NCBI RefSeq assembly: GCF_011397635.1
Contig: NC_064762.1
Coordinates: forward strand, 21,105,479 to 21,169,478
Direction of reading: 5' to 3'
DNA length: 64,000 nucleotides
Source: Epinephelus fuscoguttatus
Lineage: Eukaryota; Chordata; Actinopteri; Perciformes; Serranidae
Shown here: positions 24,601 to 36,700 of the stretch, piece by piece
Layout of the letters: every line of letters begins with the position of its first letter
Numbering within the stretch: the stretch's first letter is position 1
Notes under the pieces: generated by a model
Seen by the model: only the letters and a program-made list of their open reading frames with translations
What the model was told of the DNA's origin: nothing
The model's database searches: none
Position numbers and translations under genes: made by a program

Positions 24601-25021
24601 TGAAGGCTCATTATGTGAGAGTTGATAACACTAGTGTGACGCAGTTGTTAACGAAAAAAAAACCCAGGAGAGATACTTGCTATCTAAACCTCTCATCACC
24701 CTGCCGTCCTGTATGTGTTCTGACTGCTTGTATGTCTGTTCAGATGAGAACGTGCAGGAGCTGGCTGTGGAGCTCGTCCAGCTGGGATTCATCAGTGAGG
24801 TTAGTGGAGATCATCATCATCATCATCATCATTATGACCCTGCTGACTTGAACACACATGCTATTAGTAGCATAACCACAACAAGCCCCGGGGATATTTT
24901 TAACCTCGCTGTCTCTCCATTTCAGGGCGACCAGCCGCGACTTGCATCCGTTCTTGAAGAGGCCTTTTCAAAGTTCTACAGCCGGAACGGTTCTCTCAAT
25001 CCGGTGACTGTTTCCTCGTAG
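13411..25021 (+). CDS. nrbp1: Nuclear receptor-binding protein 1 (pseudokinase), complete, 17 coding exons
   Basis: Exons: 13411-13635, 13725-13847, 15409-15510, 15616-15705, 15855-15895, 16059-16153, 19013-19096, 19340-19398, 19790-19888, 19983-20115, 20997-21087, 21499-21549, 21879-22014, 22186-22239, 22346-22409, 24744-24799, 24926-25021. The total of 1599 bp is in frame: 532 residues plus stop (human NRBP1 about 535). Landmarks: MSEGE start, acidic [24 protein letters not shown] where the kinase lysine should be, IHGN for HRD and IGSV for DFG, so catalysis is not expected. The C-terminal half carries [28 protein letters not shown] and [18 protein letters not shown], and the protein ends TVSS. 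The family acts as an adaptor (known roles include Golgi transport and substrate recruitment for ubiquitin ligases). The acceptor at 13233-13234 shows the ATG exon is preceded by an upstream leader exon. Intron 6 holds a Tc1-like element; intron 15 a MITE. Confidence 0.97.
16890..16958 (+). repeat. (TA)n/(TG)n microsatellite flanking the Tc1-like element, left
   Basis: A TATATATA run, then TGTGTG, then a long (TA)n that leads straight into the left transposon terminus. A matching (TG)n(TA)n run follows the right terminus at 18579-18631. Confidence 0.9.
16960..18578 (+). mobile_element. Tc1/mariner-type DNA transposon, nearly complete, in nrbp1 intron 6
   Basis: Termini CAGTACAGGCCAAAAGTTTG (left) and its complement (right) are parts of inverted repeats of about 260-270 bp (16960 to about 17225; about 18308 to 18578). 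The arms are nearly identical; the right arm has about 10 extra bases (ACTGAAGGCA) missing from the left. The element is about 1.6 kb and carries one transposase gene. It sits between microsatellite runs, so the target TA cannot be fixed exactly. High arm identity and one visible frameshift suggest a recent insertion. Confidence 0.93.
17364..18415 (+). pseudogene. Tc1-like transposase, broken by one frameshift
   Basis: The transposase starts at 17364 ([13 protein letters not shown]) with an N-terminal helix-turn-helix DNA-binding part. The reading frame breaks near 17490, just after SPSGVAK; a one-base loss is the simplest reading. Coding resumes in another frame, open from 17633 or earlier to 18415. 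The DDE domain shows the three acidic positions: D in [10 protein letters not shown] in QQDNDPKH, E in SPDLNPIE, with 34 residues between the last two as in Tc1 (DD34E). The last residues ([11 protein letters not shown]) are encoded within the right inverted repeat. The frameshift should make it inactive. Confidence 0.93.
18579..18631 (+). repeat. (TG)n(TA)n microsatellite, right of the Tc1-like element
   Basis: A (TG)n run followed by TATATATATA and ATACATATATATA. It mirrors the run to the left of the transposon. Confidence 0.9.
23391..24370. mobile_element. AT-rich MITE with inverted termini and three internal tandem copies, nrbp1 intron 15
   Basis: The left end (TTAATCCTTTGGAACCTGAG, then GATTTCTTTCAAAAACATGG) is the reverse complement of the right end (CCATGTTTTTGAAAGAAATC, then GCTCAGCGTTCAAAGGTTTA). 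Arms are about 70 bp. Between them a unit of about 240-290 bp recurs three times, marked by AATAATTATGTACC-like boxes near 23605, 23891 and 24128. No coding capacity. Confidence 0.7.
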
Positions 25022-26542
25022 CGGAGGACTCACATCGGCCTTCTCTCAGCCCTCCTCGTCCTCTACGACAGGACTAGCTTTTTGCTCCACATCTCTGAGT
25101 TGCGGGAAAGCTTTGCGAGGACAGAGGAGGAAGCCTTTTGTCTGGTTGCAGATCCTGCGGCCTGTCGTCTGTCGTATCTTCTGGTGGGAAAAGCTGCCAC
25201 TAAGTGGTCGTTGCTTTCTATCTTTTTTTTTTTTTCTCTCCCACCCAATACAGCCATCTGCTTCTCTTTTAAAAGAGGAAATCCTAGTCGCAACTTAAAG
25301 GAAAATACAAACGTGTTCCCTTTTTTGGCTTATTTCTTTCACTTCTCAAATAGTGAAGACAGAGGTAAGATAAATAAAACTGGATACAGCAGCATTTTCC
25401 TTAAGTCAGTATTAAAACTGTATTTTAAACATTTTTACTTAAAACTGTTTAATAGTTGTCTGTATAAAAAAAACCTCTTTGTCCCGGCATACTGAAGTGT
25501 ATGTGTTATGGTGTTGTAAGATTAAGTCTGGTCCTTTAAACTTTCTCTCAAGCAGCGAGTGCGGCATCTTCCTACCTTGTATCGGTTTTCGAAGGCTCTC
25601 AAACGCATCAAGCTAGCAATGCAACAGATGTCACTTTTTACTTCAAAATTCAGTCATCATATAATGTAGTCATGACACCTGCAGCCGCAACACAATCTGA
25701 GGAGCTGCAACTAAAATATATATAAAAAAAAAATCAAACTATTTATTTGTGTATTTTTCTTGAGTGTGTACTGTACGTCACTTGCAGCACTAAGGCCGGT
25801 GGTTGTTTGAATGTATGCTTTAACTTGCTCTTTCTTTACATCACGCTGTTATTTTCTATGACTGTGGTCCAACTACTACTGTAGCTTCTGTTCTCAAAGT
25901 AGCCCGTTGCAGCACATACCGATTAGGCCGTGGTCGTCAGGTGGCGTTTTACGCAGGAGAGGTTGAAGCACATGATCTGATGGATGTTTGTCAACAGTTG
26001 TGGATGCATGTGTGCTTTTCTATGGCTACGTGGAAACTGATGCATGCAGCAAGCTCGCTTCAGGTGTTGGTTCAGTTCTCATTTTAGCAGCAATGGTGAT
26101 AGAGAGAAAGTTTTGTCAGCTTAGGCCCATCAAAATTCAGATCACGCAACTCTGAATCACCAGTTTCCTGTGTGACGCCAGAGCTAAAACTCTGCTCTCG
26201 CCATGTAGATACTCACATATTGGCTCCGACCACCCTTCTATGTTAACTGTTTGGGGATCTCTCTCTGTTAGTTTGCACTGCTGTACACTTTTATATCTTG
26301 TCGGAAAATGTCCTCTGGCTTCCTAGCAACAAATGGGAGGATGAATCGGAAATGGCGGCGTTTAAACCTGTAGTCAGTGCTCCAGTCGGCTCTATGCCGT
26401 GACTACCTTCTGAAGGGTCTGTAGATACTTCGAGATACAAGTGTGGAACTGCCTGGCATGCTTGTAACCATCTTGTACACTGTATGCTGGACACTGTGCT
26501 CTGTTTCTGCAATGCATTTACCCCCCTTTTTTCACTTCCTGA

Positions 26543-26548
26543 AATAAA
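26543..26548 (+). terminator. nrbp1: nrbp1 polyadenylation signal
   Basis: AATAAA about 1.5 kb after the stop codon, followed by a GT-rich stretch (CGTCTTTGTTTGGTGTTGT). This implies a 3'UTR of about 1.5 kb, 25022 to about 26565. Confidence 0.75.
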
Positions 26549-26569
26549 AATGTACACTATCAGCACTTG

Positions 26570-27170
26570 CGTCTTTGTTTGGTGTTGTCGACATTCATGA
26601 TCAAAGAAAGTGTATTTGGAAGGAAATTAAAGACTTGACAGTGGTTCCCAGGCTGAGAGTTGGAGCCCCTGAAGCTGGGCTTGTCAAGGTTTGATAACTG
26701 CAGTATCAACAGTCTGTTTTTCTCAGGCTGCCATTAGTCATATCAAAACACTAGAGAACAACGACTTAAGTAATAAGAGGAGAGTCAGTTTAGGGAGCCA
26801 GCACATGATAAAGGGCCACACGAGAAAAGAACACATAAATAAAATGTTTTCCATCTTATTAACCTGCTGTGCTGTCCACAGAAATCGCTAACTTAAGCTA
26901 ATAGCAATATCACTGATGACAGAATATTTTTACCATGACACTCATGAGGTGCCACTAGCTGCCATGCTGCCAGTAGTTCCCGTCAGACATTTGGTAGGGG
27001 GCACAGTTTGATGTAGCAGCCAAGAAGTGTATTAAATGTAAGCTACTGAAAGTGAAAGTACTGATATGGAGCGTGGATGATTAAAATATAACATGAATTT
27101 TATGTCATCTTCTGGGGCCGTACGGAATGTCTCTGTGGACCAATATTGGCCTACAGGCTGCATTTTGAGA
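26570..27170. other. Intergenic, no feature recognised
   Basis: DNA after the nrbp1 3' end and before the satellite. No exon, RNA gene or recognisable transposon was seen. Confidence 0.6.
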
Positions 27171-30100
27171 AACTTAACTATGACTTTTATAATGTTTTTT
27201 TGATGGATTTTAGGCATATTAAAGTAGGCCTTTTGGTGACTCTTGGCAAACTATACTATGACTTTTTTATGACAGACTACATGACTTTTTTGATGACATG
27301 TTAATGACTTGTATGACTTTTTAGCATACCATACTATGACTTTTTTTTATGATAGACTACTATGACATAGATTCTTTTAAATAATTTTTTAATGACATAC
27401 TATACTGACCTTTTTCTTTAACGACTGTGTACTATAAAGTTTTTTTTTTTAAAAAAAAAGTTTTATAACATAATATACTATGACATTTGATTACATTTTT
27501 GTTATGCACTAAACATAACCTTTTATCACAGTTTTTATTATAATATGAATTACAATCACATTTTTATGTCATACTATACTATGAGTTTTTTTGATACATT
27601 TTAATAGCATATTAAACACTGACTTTTTTCCACCACATTTTTATGACATACTTTACTATTTCTTTTTTAAATTACATTTTTAAAGTGTGCTATAGTATGA
27701 CTTTTGTTTTTATCCCATTTTAATGGTATACTGTACTATGACTTTTTTTTAATGAAATATTATACAATAACTTTTTTATTGCATTTCTTATCACATACTA
27801 TACTATGACTTTTGTTGCATTTTTTTAATTACATGATTTCATATGAGATACTATACTATGACTTTTTTTAAGATTTCTGACGACATACTATACTGTGACG
27901 TTTTTTCATGACGGAAGACATACTATACTAAGATGTTTTTTCACGATTTCTGACGACATACTATACTATGACGTTTTTTTAGGATTTCTGACGACATACT
28001 AGGACGTTTTTTCATGATTTCGGACGACATACTACGACATACTTTTTTTGCATACTATATGTTGATATTTTTAATGACATTTTGAAGTCATTCTATATCA
28101 CTTTTTTTCATTATTTTTGACAAAATATTATACAATGACTTTTTTATTGCATTTCTTATCACATACTATACTATGACTTTTTGTGACATTATTTTTGATG
28201 ATATGATTTCATACGAGATACTATACTATGACGGTTTTTTAGGATTACTTAAGCCATACTATACTATGACATTTTTTCATGATTTATTTGACGACTTACT
28301 ATACTATGACGTTTTTTCATGATTTCTGACAACATACTATATTATGATGTTTTTTCGTGATTTTTAACGACATACTATACTATGACAATTTTTCATCATT
28401 TTGGATGACATACTATACTATGACGTTTTTTCATGATTTCTGACCACATGCTATATTATGATGAGGTTTTTTTTCATGATTTTTGATGACATACTATACT
28501 ATGACATTTTTCATGATTTCGGACGACATACTATACTATGACTTTTTTTTTACATACTATATGTTGATATTTTTAATGATGTTTTGAAGTCATTCTATAC
28601 TATGACTTTTTTCATTATTTTTGACAAAATATTATACAATGACTTTTTTATTGCATTTCTTATCACATACTATACTATGACTTTTTGTGACATTTTTTTT
28701 TAATTACATGATTTCATACGACATACTATACTATGACTTTTTTAAGATTTCTGACGACATAATATACTATGACTTTTTGTCATGATTTTTGATGACATAC
28801 TATAGTATGATGTTTTTCATGATTTCTGACGACATACAATATTATGACGTTTTTTCACGATTTTTGACCAGATACTATACTATGATGTTTTTTCATAATT
28901 TTTGACGACATACTATACTATGACAATTTTTCATGATTTCTGACCATACTATACAATGACGTTTTTTTTCCATGATTTTTGATGACATACTATAGTATGA
29001 TGTTTTTTCATGATTTCGGACGACATACTATATTATGACTTTTTTTTTTTTTTTTGACATATTATACGTTGATATTTTTAATGATGTTTTGAAGTCATTC
29101 TATGCAATGACTTTTTTTCATTATTTTTGACAAAATATTATACAATGACTTTTTTATTGCATTTCTTATCACATACTATACTATGACTTTTTGTGACATT
29201 TTTTTGATGACATGATTTCATACAACATACTATACTGTGACCTTTTTTCACGATTTTGGACGACATACTATAGTATGATGTTTTTTCATTATTTCTGACG
29301 ACATACTATACTATGACATTTATTGAATGATTTTTGACGCCATACTATACTATGACGTTTTTTCATTATTTCTGACGACATACTATACTATGACATTTAT
29401 TGAATGATTTTTGACGCCATACTATACTATGACGTTTTTTCACGATTTTGGACGACATACTATACTATGATGTTTTTTCATGATTTTGGACTACATACTA
29501 TACTATGACGTTTTTTCATTATTTCCGACGACATACCATACTATGACATTTATTGAATGATTTTTGACGCCATACTATACTATGACTTTTATTTATAATT
29601 TTCGACGACATACTATACTATGATGGGGTTTTTTTTAATCATTTTTGACCACATACTATACTATGACATTTATTGAATGATTTTTGACGCCATACTATAC
29701 TATGACTTTTATTTATAATTTTCGACGACATACTATACTATGACAGGGTTTTTTTTAATCATTTTTGACCACATACTATACTATGACATTTATTGAATGA
29801 TTTTTGACAACATACTGTACTATGACTTTTTTTCATGATTTTTGACGACATACTGTAGTATGATGTTTTTTCATTATTTTTGACGACTTGCTATACTATG
29901 ACTTTTTTTTGTGATTTTTGACGCCATACTATACTATGACTTTTATTTATCATTTTTGACCACATACTATAATATGACATTTACTGAATGATTTTTGGGG
30001 ACATACTATACTATGACCTTTTCGTGATTTTTGACAACCTACTATACTATGACATAATATAGTATGATGTTTTTTCATTATTTTTGACGACATGCTATAC

Positions 30101-30660
30101 TATGATGCTTTTTCATGGTTTTTGACGTCATACTATACTATGATTTTTATTTATAATTTTTGATGATATACTATACTATGACATTTATTGAATGATTTTT
30201 GGGGATACACTAAACTGTGACCTTTTTCGTGATTTTTGACAAGATACTATACTATGACGTTTTTTTGTGATTTCTGACAACATACTATACTATGACTTTT
30301 TTTCAGTTATTTCTGACGACATACTGTACTATGACGTTTTTTCATGATTTCGGACGACATACTATACTATGACATTGATTGAATGATTTTTGACGCCATA
30401 CTATAGTATGATGTTTTTTCATGATTTTTGACAAAATACTATACTATGATGTTTTTTCATTATTTCTGATGACATACTATACTATGACTTTTATTTATAA
30501 TTTTCAACAACATACTATACTATGACGTTTTTTCATTATTTTTGACCATATACTACACTATGGTGTTTTGTTCATGACTTTTTATGACATACTATACGAT
30601 TACTTTTATATCACATTTTTTATGACATCCTCTATCATGACCTTTTTAATGACAAGCTTA
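27170..30660 (+). repeat. AT-rich minisatellite array, unit about 38 bp with higher-order period about 505 bp
   Basis: The basic unit carries CATACTATACTATGAC, then a T run, then TGATTTxTGACGA; dozens of diverged copies are present. A distinct block beginning GACAAAATATTATACAATGA recurs at 28119, 28623 and 29129 (spacing 504 and 506), showing higher-order repetition. Another block of about 118-120 bp repeats from about 29.55 to 29.80 kb. The array begins diffusely after 27170 and fades near 30650. Confidence 0.95.
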
Positions 30661-31355
30661 AGTGCTCCTTAAGTGCATCCTCCTGAGGTAAAAATATTTC
30701 TTTGCTTTATATCTAGACTTCTAAAAGGAGTCCCACCTTAAACTGTTCAGGATGCATCTATGTGGAACAATTTAGGAAAGAAGAAAAAGTACTTGTCACA
30801 ACAGAAAATGTTTTCTTTTCTGGAGAGTTTCACCGACTTTAGGCTAAAACATTAATTTATGTAACAAAAATAATCTAATTTTGTTGTTTCTATTGCAAAA
30901 AGAAAGGTACATTTTGGATTATGATTTATAAAAAAAAAAATAAAAAAATGTACAGACACACACGAATGAGACAAAGTTCAATTATTTAAATTATTTATAC
31001 AAAAAACCCTTTCGGGTGTATCAGAGTGTGATCTGTACCCTCAGAGCATCACTGTTGGAGTTATTTGTTCAAAATTTTAAGAAACTGTAGCCCTTGTACA
31101 AGTATATTCATGTACATACTTAAAGTCACAATGTGTGCTCAAATAACTGTTGAATAAAACACATTTCATGCTGACAAACACAGTGCCGTACAAAATTACA
31201 GCAGTATAATAAAAGTACAGCAAGACTAAAAAATATTTTTGATATAAAACACTCTAGAAACACACTCTAAATAAAAAGCTACCAAAATGGTGACATCCAG
31301 TTCATGAGTGTTTTTCAGCTGTGTGGATATTTTCAATTCTGTACAGTGAATTAAA

Positions 31356-31356
31356 A

Positions 31357-31388
<32 letters not shown>

Positions 31389-31390
31389 AA
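31356..31390 (+). repeat. (GAAA)n microsatellite
   Basis: About eight to nine uninterrupted GAAA units. Confidence 0.95.
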
Positions 31391-32224
31391 ACAAACAAAA
31401 AACTACAAAAACAGTACATAGCACTTCAATTCAAACACATTACTCTTTCACATTAAATTTGTTTTTTTACTTCCCAGTTTGAAAGTAATGTATATAGGCA
31501 CAGTAATTAAATTCATGAACCATGTTTGGTCAACACCATTCCTTGTTATTCACAACTCCACTTTGACTCGTGGACGAAGTCTGATTCTGGCAAACGAAGT
31601 GGAAACACTCAGTCCACTTCTTCACACTGTATCTCTTTTCCAGAGGTTTGCCCTTCTTGAGCCGAGAGCTGCCAAATGTAGCTGTTAGCTGTCAGTTGAA
31701 AGAGATAATCTTCTCCTCAACTTTATCTTCATCGCTGCAAACTGTTCTCAAGAAACTTCCATATTGCAGCTGGGAAGCTTTGCACAAATATGACACCTGT
31801 GACATCAAAATGTCCACAACTCTGAAGGGTCTCATTCCAAAACACATCTTAGATTTTAAAAGTCTGATTTTGATGACTTTCATCTTCTGAATTTCAGCAC
31901 AATTCAAATAATCTTAATCCACTATTTACAGTCACAGACATACTTTCCTTAAAACTCAGCATATGTTAAAGTTAATTAATAAATTATATTTATGCTTTGA
32001 GAAAATTGCAAATAGAATATTGTTTGGACCTAATATTTGTGTTTCATTGAATAAAGGTTTATTTTATCCTTAAATTTAAAAGTAGTCCATAAACACAACT
32101 AACTATGCTTTGGGGATAATTCAATATTATCACGTATATTCATATTTAGACTTCAGTGAGTAGTATTCAGTCCAAAGGAAAACTTTTTACTAAATCCACT
32201 GCAGCATGACATCATCAGATTTTT

Positions 32225-32880
32225 ACAGGCCTTTTTCACAAGAGACAGTTCAGCCCCCTTTCTACCAAACACTTTCAGTATGGTACCTTTGGAACCAAAA
32301 GTAACCCTTCAGACATGGTACCCAGACCCTAGCGTTTCCACCACAAACAGTACTCTTAAATGTGGGTGGGGTTGTTGTCACTCACTGCTCCGTCCAACAC
32401 TCACTGTGTTTCCTCATAGATGGAGCGTCTGCACCTTGTTTATCGTCCACAGAACGAGGCTGCACACCGTTATTTTCAGAACAAAATAGAACAGGGTGCA
32501 GTGAGAGTCTCTCTCCATGGGATATTTAAAAATAGCAGGTTTGTGCATTCAGTCCTTCTCAGGCAAGCTCAGGGGTTTAGTGTTGCTGTAGCCCACAGGA
32601 ACTACGCTCCACGATGCTTTTTTCTTCTCTGAGTGAGGATTATAATATCAACACAGCCATGAGCAGAGTGACTGTCCGCTATTTACCAATCAACAGACTG
32701 CAGTGTTCACAGCTCCACTTTTTGAGACCAGATCTGTGTGCTAGGTACCCCAACAGAGGGGGGACGAAAATGGGGACGGTACGAAACGGTTCCATTGGTA
32801 CCATCCACAACTTTCTGCAGTGGAAACAGTACCGAACTAAACTGCACCGTACTGCTCAGTGGAAACGGGGCTTTTGACGT
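32225..32880. mobile_element. Non-autonomous DNA-transposon-like element
   Basis: The left part carries CTACCAAACACTTTCAGTAT, then GGTACCTTTGGAACC; the right part carries CTGCAGTGGAAACAGTACCG, then CAGTGGAAACGGGGCTTTTG. This arrangement resembles a common teleost MITE, with partly complementary GGTACC/GTACC boxes near both ends. Terminal repeats and a target duplication were not proven. Confidence 0.45.
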
Positions 32881-33744
32881 GTCAAACAGAAATGAATGAT
32901 GGCTGAATTCCATTTAGCTGCTTCAGTTTTAGCGTCCATGGTACTGTTAATGCTGGCTCGCTGTCATGGCTTAGTCGGACATTTAAATAGAACAGAGCCT
33001 TTGTTAAACTTATCATTAACATCTGTGCTTTCTTATGACAAGTCAAAATGTCTGCTGTGAAGAAGGTTTATTAGATTAATTTGTTCTAAGATAAACTAAG
33101 AACAAACAAGATTTAAAAAATGTTATTTTGAATTCATTAGTCAACGTCCCTGCAGATCAAGATCATTCTGTATAATTAAAAGGAAAGTTATTATAGTCCC
33201 TAAAATCTTGAATATTTTTCATAACGACATTTTGAGTGTGTAGTTTTACCGTAACACCAGGAAATATACTGTCCCTAGTTAATCAACCTTTTAAAGCTGC
33301 CCTCAGTAAGATAATAGGTTTGCAGGGTGGCATGATTTACCTCCTTGTACATTTTAAACTTACATATCCAGAAATCATTTGCTTAGACAGATCTACAGGG
33401 TCTGATTTTAAAGACATGTTGTGCTTTTCTCTGATGCTGTCAGGACGAGGGTATCTTTACATAAAAACTTGTGCCTCCAGCAGCTCTGCATATCATTTTG
33501 GAGTGAAACTCTTCGACCCTCGATGTGAGAGGAAACAGGTAAAACAGATGATAATGTAAAGTTAGCACCATCAGTGCAGCAAAAGGCATTCAACTATTGG
33601 AGGCTCGTTCTGGTTCCACTCATGGCTGGAAGTAGATGACTTTGTGGTGTCATTTAGCTCTGTGATAAAATCCATTAGCCTCTTCTTCCCCTGATGTTTA
33701 AAGATGGAGGGGTCTGAGGATCACGAAAAGGCGATGACAGACTG

Positions 33745-36700
33745 TTATTTCTTCAGACACTGGTACATCAGTGCTCGTGGATTCAGCATGTAGCGCTCAG
33801 AGTTGATTAACTTGGTGAGATACTGCGGCACCGGAGGCCGAGGAGCCATGTAAGATACGCCGGGACTGACGGCCATGACCTCTGCGATCTTCTGCTTCAT
33901 CTCCTTTATCTCCCGATCCTGCTTCATCACTTTATCTGTCAGACAAACAAAGGTAATACATGAGTGAGGGAATACTGCAAGAGGCAGCAATTCATTATAT
34001 TCAAGTCATTTTTTAAACTATAATGTGTGAAAACCTGGATTCTTAGGAGTTATTCCCTTCCCTCATGTTTTCCCAGCTGTAAAAACTACCCTGATGCAAA
34101 GTCCATACAGTAACTGTCTCTGAGTTCAACTCTTCTTAATGACCAAACATCTTTACCAATGCTGCAATATATTATGAATTCATAAACAAGTCATAGTATA
34201 GTATACCATGAAAAAGTCCACAAAAATGTCAGTCATACTACAGTATATTCCAAAAAATGTCACAGTATAGTATGCCATAAAAATGTAATTTAAAAAAACA
34301 TAACGTAGTATGTCACAATTAGAGATTTCCATGAGAATGAAATAGATGGAACTTGACCCAGTCAGGGTTTTTGCCAGTACAGAGGCCTTAAAAACGTAAT
34401 GAAAAAAGTCACAGTATACTATGTAAAGAAAAAAATATATCAAAGTATAGCACATCATAAGAAATGCCATTAAAATACAGTTTAGTATGTAATAAAACAT
34501 TTTTCAAAATTAAAATAATATGCCATAAAAAATGTAAAAAAAACCCCAAAACAAAACAAAAAAAGTATAATAGCATGTAAAGTCAAAAAAAGTCATACTA
34601 TAGTGTGTCGAAAAATGGTAGTATAATAGTATAATATGTAATAAAAATATAATAAAAAATGTCCTAGTATGTCATAACAAAACTTGATAAAAAAAAGTAA
34701 TAGTACAGTATGTCATAAAAAATGTCAAATATTAAATTTGGTTTTTAATTTTTTCGTTAGAGTTAAGGCTAAAAAAAAAAAAAAAAGGTCATGATATAGT
34801 TTTTCATTAAAAATATTTCATGGTTTAGTATGTCATAAAACTTAAATATGTCATAGTATAATTCCTCATAAAAAAAGTTAACATAAAAGTCATAGTACAC
34901 TATGTCAGATAATATTTAATTTAAATAATAATTTAATAAAAAAATTCATAGTATAGTATGTCATATAAAAATAAATAAAAAGGTATAAGTATAGCAAGTT
35001 ATATAAAAATAAATAAAAAAGTCTTAGTTTAATATGATTAAAAAATAATCAAAAATGTCATAGTATAGTACGTTATAAAAATGCCCTAAAAAATGAATGG
35101 TATATTATGCCATAAAAATGTAATTTAAAAAGGTCATATTATAGTATATCACAAAAAAATGTAATAAAAATATCCTAGAATAGTATACCATAAAAAATGT
35201 CATAAAAAAATCCAACTATATGACAAAAGTTATTGCAAGCCCACAGTTAAATGGAGCCAAAATATAAAGTGCTTCATGGCCACATGGTGGTGCTCCTGGA
35301 TTCAGATTTCCACCAAAAACTCATCACTTGTTCCCTGGTCCATGATTGAATTAAAATAACGGTCTAATTTGTTTACAGGATATCTCAGCCATTAGCATCA
35401 GACTCATGAACAAACAAAACAGGAGTAAAAACACACAGTGACCTTTTTAGCTGAGGCAGTAGGTCACACACCACAGACACGTCAGACACACAAGAACATA
35501 AAATGAGTTTGCACAGGGTGATGACAGAGGTGTAAAGAGAAACGGGGAACCTTGAGCGATTTCCAGCTGTCGGCGGGCGTCTCCCAGAGCTGAGAACAGG
35601 TCCAGTTTGATGCGAGTCTCTGCGCTCAGGTTGTACTCCAGATGTTGAGCCTTCTCCTGCATGGCTGACAGAGTGGACAGCAGCATGTCCGTCTCTTTCT
35701 CCACACAGCGGTACTTCCCCAAAGCCTGAGTCCAGAAACACATCAACAGTAAGAACAAGAGTAAAACATCGATCAGCTGTGTGTGACGAACACCTGAGGG
35801 AGTCGGTGCTTTGGTTTCCTGAGTTGTTGATCTTTTAATTTGTGTTTTGGTTCATTCAATTATTCATTCACTTGTTCATTCACTTAGGAAACCAATGCAC
35901 CACAAAGAAAACAGTTTCCATGATGAAGTGGCCAGCCATTCAAAAAACATGAGAGCTGCACATTATATTAGATATTATAATCTGAGGGATGATTCTTTCT
36001 GTGTTAACAGTGACTTTGAACATTTTGAGGGAGGTGGCCTGGACTCGGAAACCTTCATTAAAGCAGTGCAATGTTTTTATGAAAGACCTGGCTTTTGTTG
36101 TGGCATGCTTCATGGAGAGTATGTCACTAAAATGAAATCAAATACCACACAGTACAACAATGTACACACCTGATGTCAAGACAAAAACAACCATACAATA
36201 TTACTGCATACTGATATGATGACAAAGTGCAACATGTTGACTGCAGGCCAAAATAAAACAGATTAAAAACACTAAATGGTCCCAATGAACGATTCAGTTT
36301 TCTAACAGATCTTACAAACACAAAGCATTACAGACAGAGAAATCAAACAGCAAAATGACTACATGACCAAACTGAGGACAACCAAGTACTGAACCACTGG
36401 AGACTCACAGACACTTAAACTCATAAGGTCATTCCCAAGAAGTGTAAAAAGATACCTCAACATCACTCTCTAGCTCTACCACACGACTCTGTTTGACTTG
36501 ACACTCCAGCTGTAGTTGTTTGTACTCTGTCTCTAGATCTTTAACTCTTTTCCTTAACATTTGGGTTTCACAGTGTTCCTGCCTGGTGTAGGAGATGGAG
36601 AAAATAACAGAGGGCGTTCATTGGAGATGAAGACCAGTTTACACAGAAAGAAACATGACAGTTCATTTGTTGTTTATAAAGACGGTTATATAACATGCAA

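Larger units (their letters stand above)
30660..33744. other. Non-coding stretch downstream of maco1, probably containing its 3'UTR
   Basis: Holds a (GAAA)n microsatellite (31356-31390) and a DNA-transposon-like element (about 32225-32880). On the minus strand an AATAAA at 33072-33067 lies about 670 nt after the maco1 stop and could be its polyadenylation signal. No exon is recognised. Confidence 0.5.

Noticed and set aside
25082-25495. Open frame of 137 codons after nrbp1
   Set aside because: It lies in the nrbp1 3'UTR, downstream of the stop and before the polyadenylation signal, and is low complexity.
27170-30660. CRISPR-like array (short repeats with regular spacing)
   Set aside because: Units are contiguous and all parts repeat; there are no unique spacers and the genome is a vertebrate. 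It is a minisatellite.
32280-32877. Overlapping plus-strand open frames of 69-87 codons
   Set aside because: They lie in a probable non-autonomous DNA transposon; no transposase motif was recognised.
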